Shown here piece after piece: positions 18,064-28,618 of a stretch of DNA of 64,000 bases (its first letter is position 1; every line of letters starts with the position of its first letter). A model generated the notes under the pieces. That model was given only the letters and a program-made list of their open reading frames with translations. It did no database searches and was not told the DNA's origin. Origin of the DNA: Sandaracinaceae bacterium (GTDB lineage: Bacteria > Myxococcota_A > Polyangia > Polyangiales > Houyiibacteriaceae); the NCBI GenBank assembly GCA_016706685.1, contig JADJJE010000002.1, forward strand, positions 310,001 through 374,000. Direction: 5' to 3'. A program made the translations under genes and the position numbers.

Positions 18064-18922
18064 CGGCTCACCTCGCGGGGTGCTCGCTGACAGCGTGGGC
18101 AGATGTGCGTGCCCCGCTGACCCACCACGAACTTCTGCACGGTGGCAGCGCAGCGGCGGCACGCGCGCCCGTCACGGCCGTAGACGCGGAACTGGTCTTG
18201 GTAGCTGCCCGGCTGACCCTCGGGCGTCCGGTAGAACGTGTCGAAGCTGGATCCCTCGCGCGCGATGGCCTCGCTCAGGATCATGCGTATGGCGGTGACC
18301 AGCTTGGCCGCCTGCGCCTTGGTCACGCGGTCAGCGGGCAGGAGCGGGTGAAGCTTCGCCTCGTGCAGGGCCTCGTCCACGTAGATGTTGCCGAGGCCCG
18401 CCACGAACTCTTGGTCCAACAGCAGGGGCTTCAGCTGACGCTGTCTCCCGGCCAGCGCCTGGGACAGCCACGCCGCCGTGAAGTCGTCTTCCAAGGGCTC
18501 CGGTCCCAGGTGCGCGAGCGTCACGCGGGGGTCCTCCGTGAAGGTGAAGCGCCCGAACTTGCGCACGTCGTCGAAGCGCAGCGTGTGCTCGTCGCTGAGG
18601 CCCAGGGCCACGCGCGTGTAGGGCCCGAGCGGCGTGGCGTTGGGCTCCACGTACAGGCGCCCGCTCATGCGCAGGTGCACCAGCAGCGCGCCGGCAGGCT
18701 TCACCACGCCATGCGTCTCCGTGCGCGTGGCTCGAGCACGATGTACTTGGCCCGGCGACCCACGCGCGTGATGGTGGCTCCGCGCACGCTGCGGTCGAAG
18801 TCCCGCAGGCTCGGCCCGCCCAGGGAGCGCAGCCAGCCCGCCTCGGCAGAGACGATGGTGCGGCCCGTCACACGCGGGGCGATCAGGCGCGCGACGGTCT
18901 CGACTTCGGGGAGCTCGGGCAT
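18060..18922 (-). CDS. mutM: Formamidopyrimidine-DNA glycosylase (frame break near 18720)
   Basis: Base-excision repair enzyme that removes 8-oxoguanine and formamidopyrimidines and cleaves the abasic site. The N-terminus MPELPEVETVARLIAP supplies the catalytic Pro and Glu (P2, E3 with Met counted). The middle shows VHLRMSGRLYV, RFDDVRKFGR and LLLDQEFVAGLGNIYVDEA (the helix-two-turn-helix with its invariant Asn). The C-terminal zinc finger has CRRC and CPRC. Total about 287 residues, normal. The reading frame breaks between EPRAR and ETHGVVKPAG at about 18718-18724; one extra base would restore it. Given full conservation on both sides a sequencing error is likely. It is the first gene of a pair with the VTT-like gene. 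Confidence 0.9.
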
Positions 18923-18957
18923 GACGCCCGAGAGACTACGCCATCACTAGACCATCA

Positions 18958-21406
18958 CTACGCCATCATTTTTCCGAACTTGGCGGTCAACACGGGGTCG
19001 GACGCCAGCTTCACGCCCCAGGCCTGCGCCACGCCGCCGTACGAGCCCATGTTCAGGCCGTACATCTTGAGAGCGCCGTTCATGTCACCCGTCTGCATCT
19101 TCTTCATCATCTTCACGTAGTCGGACAGCTTCGCGACCGGCTGACCGGGGAAGACCACCGGGTCGGGGTCGCCCATGTCTTCGCCAGCCGCCATCTGCTG
19201 AGCCACGGCCTGCGCGTTGACGCGCGCGCCCTCCACGTCGAAGTGCCCGCCGCGGATCTGCTCGGCGATGCGCCCCTCGTGGCTGTTCGGGTCGATGCCC
19301 TCCACCTTGAGCCGAGTCAGGTTCACCTGCTGCTCGAAGAAGGCGCGCAGGCGCTGGTCGCTGCGCAGGCGGATCTCCCAGGCCTCGATGCGCCCGCTCG
19401 CGGCGGCGTTGTCGGCCTTGAGCCCGTACTCGCGGCACAGGGCCTCGAGCGCCTTCCACTGCTCGTTGCCGAACGCGTTCGCCACGGCTGCGAGCCGACC
19501 GCCGGTGTGCTGCGCGTGCTTCGCCGTGATCGCGTCGCGTCGCGCCGACAGCTCGGCGTACTGCGCGATGGTGAGGCCCTCGTGCTTCTCTTCCTGCTGC
19601 TGCGTGCTGTTGCGCGCGTCCATGTCGCGCAGCCACGCGTCGAAGCCGTCGAGCTTGGCTTTGTCGTGCCCGCCCATGGCCAGCCAGGCCAGCGCCAGCG
19701 GCCGCTCGAAGCAGGTGAACCCATCCTTCGGGATGCTGGCGCGCAGCTCACCGAAGAGCGCCTCCACCTCGGGCCGCAGCGCCGGCTGTTCCCGCGTGAG
19801 CCAGGCCAGCACGATGATGGCCGCGTCGGTCGTCCAGTCCACCGGCCCGCGCGCCAGGTTGAACAGCGCGAACTTGCGGGCCCGCCGTGTCGCTCCAGCT
19901 GTTGTCCGTGCGCGCGATGACCAACGCGGCGGCCACCTGCATGCGCTGCACCCACGCGAACGGGTCCATGCCCTCGGGCGGCGGCGGCGGGTGCACCATG
20001 CCGGAGAGCAGCTGCTCCACCCAGGCCACCCCCATCTGCGCGCCGAGCGGCTTCGCGGCGGCGTCCCAGCGCTCCAGCACGAAGGTCTGCCGGGCGATGG
20101 TGGCCACGGCCTCGGTGGCGCGCGGATCGGGCGCCGGCACGTTGGGATAGCCACGCTGCGCGTCGAAGCGCCACAGCGAGAACGACACGGGCCCACGTGA
20201 TGCGCGCGGGTCGGGCTGCTGCACCTTCTCGTAAGAGAGGCCCACGCCGATCTGCAGGCCTCGCGCGGCGGCCCAGCGCTCGAACGCCAGCAACACGCTG
20301 GGCGACTCGGGGTGCGTGACCTTCATGTCCAGCTTGCCGCCCTGGCCACGCTCGGGGTGCTGGGTGAGGTCACGCACGATGTTGCGCAGCGCGTTGGCGC
20401 TGGCGTCACCCGGCCCCGGCAGGAAGTGCACGTAGTCACGCTGCGGCTCCATGTCGCACAGCAGCTGCCACGCGCGCCCCGAGTGCTCGGCCTGGTCGTA
20501 GAGCGCGAACTTGAAGGCCGGGTTGCCCGTCTTCTTGAACTCCGCGTAGGTGATGGACGACTCGGCGTGGCGGTGCTTGGGGTTCTGCGCGAGCACCTCG
20601 CGGTAGGCTGCGATGGCCTCGTCCCAGCGCTGCGCGCTCAGCAGCGTGTCGCCGATGTCGAGCTGGGTGGAGATGGGGTCGGCGCCCTCGAGCGAGAGCG
20701 AGTAGCGGTACCACTCGATGGCGCGATCGGCGCCGCCGCCGTCGCGGTGCGCGGTGGCCACCATGATCGCGGTGCTCCAGCGCTTGTCCAGCTGGTGGCA
20801 CTGCTCGGCCAGCTGGATGGCGGGCGCGAAGTCTCCCGCGCGCCGCAGCGCGGACGAGCCGGCCATGAGCACCATGGGCTCCTGCGCGTGCTGCTGGCGC
20901 AGGATGGTCATGACGCGCACGGCGGCCAGCACGTTGGGGCGCCGGTAGTCGTCGTCGGCTACGGGGGCCGGGCACTCCGAGAGCCAGCGCAGCGTGGGGA
21001 TGACCACCAGCTTCACCGCGTCTTCGGTGCTCATGCCGTTGAGCCGGCCTTCGGCGGCCCACTCGGCGCCCCACTGGAAGTAGGGCACGTCGGGCCGCAG
21101 GTTCACCACGAAGCACAGCTCGCGGAAGGCCTCCACGTTGTTGTTGAGGCGCGCCTGCACGTATGCGCGGGTGGCCACGGTGATGTAGTCGAACTTGGCC
21201 TGGTCGTTGCGCACCAGCGTGAGCGTCTCGGCGCCCGCGCGCGCCACGATCTGGTCGAGGATGCTGCGCATGGCCGCGTTCTGCGGGTCCACCGACAGCA
21301 CCGAGCTCGCGTGGAAGAGCGCGCTGCTGAGGTCGCTGACCTGAAATGCCTTGGTCGCGCTCTCGATGTTGGTGCGCGTCCCCTGCTCCGTGAAGTCGAC
21401 GTTCAT
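18958..21406 (-). CDS. Large TPR-like protein of unknown function (frame break near 19885)
   Basis: About 816 residues when the two frames are joined, no signal peptide, so probably cytoplasmic. The N-terminal 300 residues contain helix-pair patterns typical of tetratricopeptides (ALFHASSVLSVDPQNAAMR, AIQLAEQCHQLDKRWSTAIM, RWDEAIAAYREVLAQNPKH). The middle and C-terminal parts are helical and match nothing I know (KLSDYVKMMKKMQTGDMNG near the end). The start at 21406 is favoured over 21436 because GGGGGT lies just upstream. The frame changes at the GGGCCCG run near 19880-19887. Divergent from pfkA; 35 bp upstream of mutM in the same direction. Confidence 0.6.
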
Positions 21407-21534
21407 GCTGAATACCCCCGTGGTGGTGCGCGACACGCTACCAGGGGCGGCGCCTCGGCGTACGCGGATTCTTCGACTTCAATCCCCATGCAAGTCTTCA
21501 GCGGCGGCGGCCCGCTCTGCTAGCATCCGAGCAC

Positions 21535-22533
21535 ATGTCCCAGCCCACCGTCACTCCTCCCCGCCGCATCGCCGTGCTCACCTCGGGGGGCGACTCACCC
21601 GGCATGAATGCCTGCGTGCGCGCCATCGGTCGCGTGGCCGAGACGGCCGGCGCAGAGCTCCTGGCCGTCATGGACGGCTATGCGGGTCTCCTCGACAACC
21701 GCATCTTCCCGCTCGAGCGCGCGGACCTCGACGCGCGAGCCTCGCACGGCGGGACCCGCCTCGGAACGGCACGTTGTGCGGCCTTCATGCAGCCCGAGGG
21801 ACGCGCGCGCGCGGCGGAGCACCTGCGCGCGGCGGGGGCGGACGCGCTGGTGGTCATCGGCGGCGACGGCAGCATGCGCGGAGCGCTCGCGCTCATGAAC
21901 GAGCAAGGCATCGCGGTGGGCGGCGTGCCCGGGACCATCGACTGCGACGTGCTCGGCACGGACGAGACCATCGGCTTCGACACGGCGGTGGGGCGCGGCG
22001 TCGAGGCCATCGACCGCCTGCGTGACACCGCCGAGAGCCACCACCGCGTGTTCCTCGTGGAGGTCATGGGCCGGCACTCGGGCGCCATCGCCATGGCGGT
22101 GGGCGTGGCCGGCGGGGCGGAGGCCATCGTCACGCCCGAGTGGCCCACCGACGTGCCGGTCCTGGCAGCACACTTGATCGCCGAGTGGGCGAAGCGGAAC
22201 TCGAGCGTGGTGGTGGTGGCCGAGGGTGACGACCAAGGCGGCGCGGCAGCGCTCGCCGCGGCGTTGCTGCCGCTCATGCCCGGCGCCGACATGCGCGTCA
22301 CGGTGCTGGGCCACGTGCAGCGCGGTGGTGCGCCCAGCCCACGCGACCGCATCCTGGCGGCACGTCTGGGTGCCGACGTGGCCAGCGGGCTCTTGGCCGG
22401 GGAGCGCGGCTTCATGTCCGGCATGTGGCACGGTGACGTGCGGCGCGTGCCCATCGCCGAGGTGGCGTGCGGCAACCAGGAGCCCGCCACGCGGCTCGCG
22501 GACCTGGCGCGCGCGCTGTCGTTGCTCAGCTGA
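21535..22533 (+). CDS. pfkA: ATP-dependent 6-phosphofructokinase
   Basis: Glycolytic enzyme phosphorylating fructose-6-phosphate to fructose-1,6-bisphosphate. 332 residues. Motifs: GGDSPGMNACVRA (nucleotide loop), GGDGSMRGA (the GDGS form expected for ATP rather than pyrophosphate donors), PGTIDCDVLGTDETIGFDTA (catalytic Asp in TID) and MGRHSGAIA. Unusually, the near-invariant Asn of TIDND is Cys here, and the C-terminal region is a little shorter than in E. coli. The ATG at 21535 gives nine residues before the first strand. Monocistronic and intact, in the middle of a stretch with many broken frames. An inverted repeat lies 13 bp after the stop. Confidence 0.88.
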   Translation: MSQPTVTPPRRIAVLTSGGDSPGMNACVRAIGRVAETAGAELLAVMDGYAGLLDNRIFPLERADLDARASHGGTRLGTARCAAFMQPEGRARAAEHLRAAGADALVVIGGDGSMRGALALMNEQGIAVGGVPGTIDCDVLGTDETIGFDTAVGRGVEAIDRLRDTAESHHRVFLVEVMGRHSGAIAMAVGVAGGAEAIVTPEWPTDVPVLAAHLIAEWAKRNSSVVVVAEGDDQGGAAALAAALLPLMPGADMRVTVLGHVQRGGAPSPRDRILAARLGADVASGLLAGERGFMSGMWHGDVRRVPIAEVACGNQEPATRLADLARALSLLS

Positions 22534-22546
22534 GCGCGCGGTCCAA

Positions 22547-22575
22547 CCTGAGAGCTTTCTCATGTTCGTCTCAGG
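22547..22575. promoter_or_regulatory. Inverted repeat upstream of the RND efflux operon
   Basis: CCTGAGA (22547-22553) and TCTCAGG (22569-22575) are perfect inverted arms separated by 15 bp of AT-richer sequence that itself holds GAGAGCTTTCTC. It lies 33 bp upstream of the outer-membrane factor start. It could be an operator for the response regulator encoded downstream, or a weak terminator of pfkA. Confidence 0.4.
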
Positions 22576-22607
22576 GGCGGCTCGTGTCGGCGCCGTAGAG
22601 CGATGTC

Positions 22608-23911
22608 ATGCTCTGCCACCCGTTCGTTGCCCGCTCGCGCGCGCGGCACCTCCTCGCGCTCCCGGTGTTGCTGCTCGTTTCCGCCCCGGCGGCCCCCGCC
22701 GGCGCGCAGGCCACGACGCTCGACCACCCGAGCACGCCGCACGCCGACGTGCTGGAGCTCACCTTCGAAGAGGCCATCGACCTCGCCCTGGTGCGGCCCG
22801 AGGCACGCGTGGCCGAGCAGGTGCGCGCCCGCCGCGCCGACGCGGACGCCGACGTCGGCCGTTGGGTGGGCAACCCCCAGGTGCAGGTGCAGGTGGGCCG
22901 GCGCCGTCGCCCGCAGCCTGATGTGGGGGTCGAAGCGCAGATCACGCTGCTGCAGGGGTTCGCGCTCGGGCGCGTGGGTGCGGCGCGGCTCGAGGGCCTG
23001 GCCGCCGAGCTCGGCGCGCTCGACGTGGAAGAGCGGGCCGAGCGCATGCTCGCCGCGCTTTCGAGGCGGGGGAGGCCTGGCTGGTGCTGCACCTCGCCGA
23101 GCGGCGCGTGGTGGCTGCGGTCGCGCGCGTGGAGGTTGGCTAGCAGAATCTCGAGGTGGTGACACGCGCGCGCACGCTCTCCGCGGCGACGGAGGACGAC
23201 GGCGCCGAGGCCGCTCGTCTGCTGGGTGAGCTCCACATGGCGCGCCTCGCGGCCGAGGCGCACGTGCGCGCGGCTTCGCTCGAGCTGGCGCACGCCACGG
23301 CGCAGCACGGCCCCTTCCGCTTGGCCACCACCGGGCCCGCGCCCGAGGTGACGCTGCCCGACCTCGCCCACCTCCGCGCGGACGAGGGCTACCTTGACGG
23401 CCTGCCCACGCTCCGGCTGCGCACAGCGCTCCTGCGTGTGGCCGAGGCGCGGCAGCGCGAGGCTGAGCGCGACGCGCGCGGCACGGGTGCGCTGGGCGTG
23501 TACGTGGAGCGTGACTCCCCGCGCGGCATCGTGGTGGCGGGCGTGGCGCAGTTCACCCTTGGCGTGGTGGACCGAGGCGGACCCGCGCGCGCGGCGGCGG
23601 CCGAGGCGGTGGCCCGCGCCGAGGCGGAGATCGTCCGTGCCAGCCACGAGTCGCACGCCATCTTCCACGCCGCTATCGATGCGGTGGAGGTGACGCGCGC
23701 CACGCGCGAACGGCACGGCGCCGAGGTGCTCGTCGCCTACCGTGCGCGCGTGAGCGCCATCGAGCGCAGGCTCGAGTTGGGAGCGGCCACGCGCGCCGAG
23801 CTGCTGCGGGCCTCGCTGGACCTGGCGTTGGCCGAGATGGACCACGAGGAGCTGGCGGGGACGCCGCGCGCGCCCAGCTGCGCCTGCGCCTGCTGCTGGA
23901 TGCCACCGTGA
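22608..23911 (+). pseudogene. Outer-membrane factor (TolC/CusC-like) of RND efflux system, frame-broken
   Basis: Outer-membrane channel of a tripartite efflux pump. The ATG at 22608 opens a signal peptide (LLALPVLLLVSAPAAPAGAQA) followed by LTFEEAIDLALVRPEARVAE, the TolC-type repeat start, and QVQVQVGRRRRPQPDVGVE. The frame shifts at about 23055-23062 (true continuation FEAGEAWLVLHLAERRVV), then an in-frame TAG occurs at 23141. After that the sequence is clean (GVYVERDSPRGIVVAGVAQF, then RLELGAATRAELLRASLDL) until another likely shift near the end. Joined length is about 430 residues, normal for the family. The stop TGA overlaps the GTG start of the next gene. Either genuinely inactivated or an artefact of base-count errors. 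Confidence 0.62.
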
Positions 23912-24844
23912 GCGCGGAGGCGCGGCCACGAACCGTCTCTTCCACGAAGGTCTCCGCGCTCCCCCTGCTGCTGCTCCTGGCGCTCGGAGCGTGCGGCGGG
24001 GAGCCCCGAGACGAAGGGGCGGGCTCCACCGCCGAGTCTGCCGCGCCGCCGGCCGTCGAGGGCGCGCGCGCCGAGGAGCCGAGCGGGGCGCCCGGCACCA
24101 CAGCGGCCACGGACGCGCGCGACGACGAAGCGACCGCCGACGCCGACCTCGACGGGGAAGAGACCCTCGGGCGTGTGGTGACGCGCGGTGGCGTGGTGGA
24201 GGTGGGGCTATCCTTCGAGGGCGCGTGCGTCGCCTGTTGGTCAGCGTGGGCCAACCCGTCGAGGAGGGCAGCGTGCTGGCCGAGGTGGAGGTGCCCGGAC
24301 TAGCGGTGGCCGCGGCGGAGGTGGCGGGTCTGGGCCACGAGGCGCGACGTGCTGGGCACGCGCCGCGAGCGCGTGGTGCAGCTGGTGAACGAGGGGCCTC
24401 GCGCCGCGAGCAGCTGGAGGGTGTGGACGGCACACTGGCCGAGCTCGGGACGCGCGCGCGACGTGGCGCTCGCCAAGCTGCGCGCGGCGCACGTGGACCG
24501 TGCGGACCAGGCGCACCTCGCGCCACGGCGTCCTGCGGGTGCGGGCGCCGCGCGCCGGCGTGCTGGTGGAGCTGCTGCTCGCCGAGGGCGGTGTGGTGGG
24601 TCCGGGTGCGCCGCTCGCACGCTTGGTGGGACCCAGCGAGGCGGTGGTTCAGGTGACCACGGCACGGCGTCCTCCGACCGGCCCCGTCACCGTGGTGACG
24701 GACGACGGAACGCTGAGCAGCAGCGCGCTGCACGAGCCCGTGCTCGATCCCGAGACCGGCCTCTTCCACACGTTCTATCCGCTCACGGAGGCGCTGCCCC
24801 ACGGCACGCGTGTCACCGTGCGCTTCCAACCGAGGCACCCATGA
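23908..24844 (+). pseudogene. RND efflux membrane fusion protein (CusB-like), frame-broken
   Basis: Periplasmic adaptor between pump and outer-membrane channel. It starts at a GTG at 23908 in a lipoprotein-type signal (LPLLLLLALGACGG). A lipoyl-like region reads RLLVSVGQPVEEGSVLAEV and GLAVAAAEVAGLGHEARR, and the C-terminal half VRAPRAGVLVELLLAEGGVV and then DDGTLSSSALHEPVLDPET. These pieces lie in different frames: at least five switches, near 24230, 24345, 24395, 24465 and 24515. The stop overlaps the ATG of the pump gene (ATGA). The family order is intact, so the gene is recent and otherwise conserved. It cannot be translated from this sequence as it stands. Confidence 0.6.
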
Positions 24845-27800
24845 TCAGGCGCCTGCTGCTCGCCTCCATCGAGAAGCGCGGGTTCGTGCTCGCCGTGGTC
24901 GCGGCGCTCGCGGCGGCGTCCCTCCTGTCGGCGCGCAACCTGCGGTTGGATGCGCTGCCCGACGTGACCGGTCAGCAGGTGCAGCTGCTCACGCAGGCGC
25001 CCGGCTACACCCCCGAGGAGGTGGAGCGTCTGGTCACGCGGCCCATCGAGATCGCGCTCGGCGGCCTGCCGGGCCTAGCCACGCAGCGCTCCCTCTCGCG
25101 CTACGGGTTGAGCGTGGTCACGGCCGTGTTCCAAGACGACGTGGACCTCGTGCGCGCACGGCAGCTGGTGGCCGAGCGCCTGGTGGGCACCAGCTGGCTG
25201 CCCGCCGGCGTCGAGACCCCTGAGCTCGGGCCGTTGACCGGGGCCTCGGCGAGATCTTCCACTTCGCCGTGGAGGGCGAGGGGCTACGACGCCACGCAGA
25301 TCCTGGAGCTGGTGGAGCTGCGCATCGCCCGATCCTGCGCTCGGTCCCGGGCGTGGTGGAGTCAACACCTGGCGGCACGCGGCGCACCATGGACGTGATC
25401 GGCGACCCCATCGCCATGGCCGCGCACGGCGTCTCGCTGGCGGAGCTGCGCGCGGCCGTCTCGACCTCGAGCGGCGCCGTGCCGGGGGACGCCCTCTCGG
25501 CGGGCGAGGGGCGCGTGCTCATGCGCGGCCGTGCACTCCCCACGCAGCCACGGGACCTCGAGCGTGCTGTGCTGCCGTGCCGCTCCGGCGGCGAGACGCT
25601 GCGCATCGGCGACGTGGCCAGCGTGCGCCCCGGGGCCGAGCCACGCCTCGGGACGGCCACCGCCGAGGGCCGCGGCGAGGGCGTCTACGTCATGGTCCAG
25701 ATGCTGCGTGGGGAGAACGCGCTCGAGGTGCTGGAGGGCATCCACGCGCGCATGCCAGAGGTGCGCTCCGTCCTCCCGCGCGGTGTCGACATCGAGCCCA
25801 TCTACGACCGCAGCGACCTGGTGAACGCCACGCTCCGCACGGTGGGCAAGAACCTGCTCGAGGGCGGGCTACTGGTCGCCATCATCCTGTTCCTCATGTT
25901 GGGCAGCCTGCGCGCCGCGCTGGTGGTGGCCCTGACGATCCCGCTGGCCATGCTGGGGGCGGTCGTGGGCATGGTGGCCCTCGAGGTGCCCGGCAACCTC
26001 ATGAGCCTCGGCGCCATCGACTTCGGTCTCTTGGTGGACGGCGCGGTGGTGCTGGTGGAGGCCATCTTCCACCGCTGGTCGGAGCACCCGGAGGAGGACC
26101 CCGCGGCGGCCATGCGCCGCGCCGTGACCGAGGTCGCGCGCCCCGTGGCCTACTCGGTGGCTGTCATCCTGATGGTGTACGTGCCCATCTTGGCGCTTCA
26201 GGGGCGTGGACGGGAAGATGTTCAAGCCCATGGCCATCACGGTGGTGCTCGCGCTCGCGGCGGCGCTGGCGCTGACCTTCACGTTCATCCCCGCGGCCAC
26301 GGCCCGCTTCGTGCGCCGTGAGCACATGCCCGCCACACCGCCGCGCCTGGTGCGCGTGCTGGAGCGCGTGCACACGCCCGTGCTGCGCTGGGTGAGCGGG
26401 CGGCCCGGCCTGCTGGCGCTGCTGGCGCTGCTGAGCCTGGTGGGGGGCGGCATGCTCTTCGCGCGCGCGGGCACGGCGTTCGTCCCGCAGCTGGACGAGG
26501 GCGACCTGGTCATCCAGGGCACACGGCGGCCCGACATCTCCATCCACGAGGCCGCGCGGCTCGGCACTGCGCTCGAGCAGGCCGCGCTCGATGTGCCCGA
26601 GGTGGCCTCCATCCACAGCCGCATCGGCAGCCCTGCCGTGGCCACCGACGTCATGGGCCTCGAGCAGTCGGACGTGTTCGTGCGGCTCCATCCTGCGTCG
26701 CGGTGGCGGGCGGGCATGACCCGTGAGCGGCTACTGGCCGAGCTGGCCGAGCGCATCGAGGCTACGGCGCCGGGCGACGAGATCGCGTTCACGCAGCCCA
26801 TCCAGATGCGCTTCAACGAGCTGGTGGGCGGCGACGTCACGGACGTGAGCGTGAGCGTGTACGGCCCCGAGCTGCGCACAGCCCGTCTTCTCGCGGAGGA
26901 GGTGGAGCGGCGCATCCAGGGGCTCCCCGGTGCCGAGGACGTGCGCATCCTCGCGCCCCCCGATGTGCCCCTACTGGACGTCGTCCCCGACGCGCTGCGT
27001 GCGGCCCGCCACGAGCTGCGCGTGGCCGACGTGCTGGACGCGGTCCAGGCCTATCAGGTGGGACTCGAGGCGGGCGCCACCTACGACGACGTGCTGCGCA
27101 TCCCCATCCGCGTGCGGCTCACGCCCCCCACCAGCGCAGGGCTCGGGCAGACGCCCATCCCCACCGCGCGCGGGCTCGTGCCGCTCGACGCGGTGGCGGC
27201 CGTGCGCACCCTCGAGACGCCCAGCGCCATCTACCACGACCGCTCGGAGCGCCGCATCGCGGTGGGCTTCAACGTGCGCGGGCGCGACCTGGGCAGCGTG
27301 GCCAGCGACGCGCGCGTGCGGCTCGCGGGGCTGAGCATGCCGGACGGCTTCCGCCTGGTTTGGGGTGGCCAGTACGAGGCCTTCGAGGCGGCCAAGCGGC
27401 GCCTCATGTGGGTCATCCCGCTGGTGCTGCTGGGCATCGGGGCCACGCTGCTGCTGCTGTTCCGGCGGCTCGCGCCCGTGTTGATCATCACGCTGCATCC
27501 CCTTCGCGGCGGTGGGCGGCATCGTTCTGCTCTCGCTGCGCGGGCTGCCCGCATCCATCTCGGGCGGCCATCGGGTTCATCGCGCTGTCGGGCATCGCGG
27601 TGCTCAACGGCGTGGTGCTGGTGGCGCGCATCGAAGAGGAGATGCGGGCCGGAAGCCCCACGCGAGGCCGCCCTCGACGCCGCCCCCGCGCGCGGCTCAG
27701 GCCAGTGTCCACCACCGCGCTGGTCGCCTCGCTCAGGGTCCGTGCCCATGATGCTGGCCACCGGCGTGGGCGCCGAGGTGCAGCGCCCGCTGGCCACGGT

Positions 27801-27918
27801 GGTGCGGCCTCGTGACCTCCACCACCGTCAGTCTCTTGCTGCTGCCGTGCTCTACCCCTACCTGGCCCGCTTGCTCGGGGTCCGCGAAGGTGCCCCGGCG
27901 GAGGACGTGGCTTCCTGA
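24841..27918 (+). pseudogene. Heavy-metal RND efflux pump (CusA/CzcA-like), frame-broken
   Basis: Inner-membrane proton-driven pump of the HME-RND family, about 1020 residues when joined. The N-terminus IEKRGFVLAVVAALAAASLL, LDALPDVTGQQVQLLTQAP and PIEIALGGLPGL are diagnostic. Central spans include LLVAIILFLMLGSLRAALVV and LGAIDFGLLVDGAVVLVEAI, which carries the conserved IDFG-hhhDGAVV element. The second half begins KMFKPMAITVVLALAAALAL. Roughly ten frame switches can be placed, including near 25240, 25280, 25330, 26205, 27500 (CCCC), 27563 (GGG), 27655, 27695, 27735, 27805 and 27848 (a missing C). Both insertions and deletions occur. The metal (Cu/Ag versus Co/Zn/Cd) cannot be decided. The two-component system follows after 7 bp. 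Confidence 0.72.
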
Positions 27919-27925
27919 TAGAACC

Positions 27926-28618
27926 ATGGCCTGCATGCGCATCCTGTTGGTGGAAGACGAGGCCCGCCTGGCCGAGAAGGTGGCGCGCGGCCTGCGTGAA
28001 GAGGGCCACGTGGTGGACGTCTGCGGCACCGCGGCCGATGCGCGCCGGCAGGTGCTGGACGTGGTCTACGACGTGGTGGTGCTGGACTGGATGCTGCCGG
28101 ACGTGGACGGCCCGAGCCTGCTGCGAGCGTGGCGCGCGGAGGGGCTGCGGCTGCCGGTCCTCATGCTGACGGCCCGCGGCGAGGTGGGCGAGCGCGTGAC
28201 GGGCCTGCGGGCCGGCGCCGACGACTACCTGGTGAAGCCCTTCGCGTTCGCGGAGCTGGTGGCGCGGCTCGAGGCGCTGCAGCGGCGCGCCGTCGGCGCC
28301 AGCGTGGCGCTGGCAGTGGGCGGGGTGGAGCTCGACGCGCGGCGCCACCATCTGCGGCGCGGCGAGCTCGAGGTCTCGCTTTCGCCGCGCGAGCTGTCGC
28401 TGGCCCACGAGCTCTTCACGCACGCCGGCGACGTGATGACGCGCAGCCACCTGCTCACCGCCGTGTGGGGCTGGGGCTTCGAGGGCGACCCCAACATCCT
28501 CGACGTGTACGTGGGCTACCTGCGCCGCAAGCTGGACGCCCTCGGCCCCGAAGGTCCGCGCATCGTGGCGGTACGGGGCGTGGGCTTTCGCCTGTCCCCT
28601 GCGGAGCCAGAACGATGA
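27926..28618 (+). CDS. OmpR/PhoB-family response regulator
   Basis: DNA-binding response regulator, 230 residues, intact. Receiver domain at residues about 4-115 with the acidic pair VEDEA, the phospho-acceptor Asp54 in VVVLDWMLPD, Thr in LMLTARG and Lys in YLVKPFAFAEL. The winged-helix effector domain at about 130-225 shows LSPRELSLAHELFTHAGDV, TRSHLLTAVWGWGFEGDPN and VYVGYLRRKL. An in-frame ATG at 27935 is an alternative start. Its stop overlaps the histidine kinase start. Being directly downstream of an RND metal-efflux operon on the same strand, it most likely controls that operon, like CusR/CzcR. That link is inference. Confidence 0.88.
   Translation: MACMRILLVEDEARLAEKVARGLREEGHVVDVCGTAADARRQVLDVVYDVVVLDWMLPDVDGPSLLRAWRAEGLRLPVLMLTARGEVGERVTGLRAGADDYLVKPFAFAELVARLEALQRRAVGASVALAVGGVELDARRHHLRRGELEVSLSPRELSLAHELFTHAGDVMTRSHLLTAVWGWGFEGDPNILDVYVGYLRRKLDALGPEGPRIVAVRGVGFRLSPAEPER

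Noticed and set aside
20312..21523. 403-codon plus-strand frame opposite the TPR-like gene
   Set aside because: Antisense shadow with repetitive Val/His/Gly composition and no family.
22608..27918. Interpretation of the broken efflux operon as IS- or phage-inactivated
   Set aside because: No transposase, terminal repeat, integrase or target duplication is visible; breaks are single bases spread through all three genes.
22608..27918. Programmed frameshifting as an explanation of the efflux frame changes
   Set aside because: There are too many switches in both directions, and no common slippery heptamer or downstream structure.
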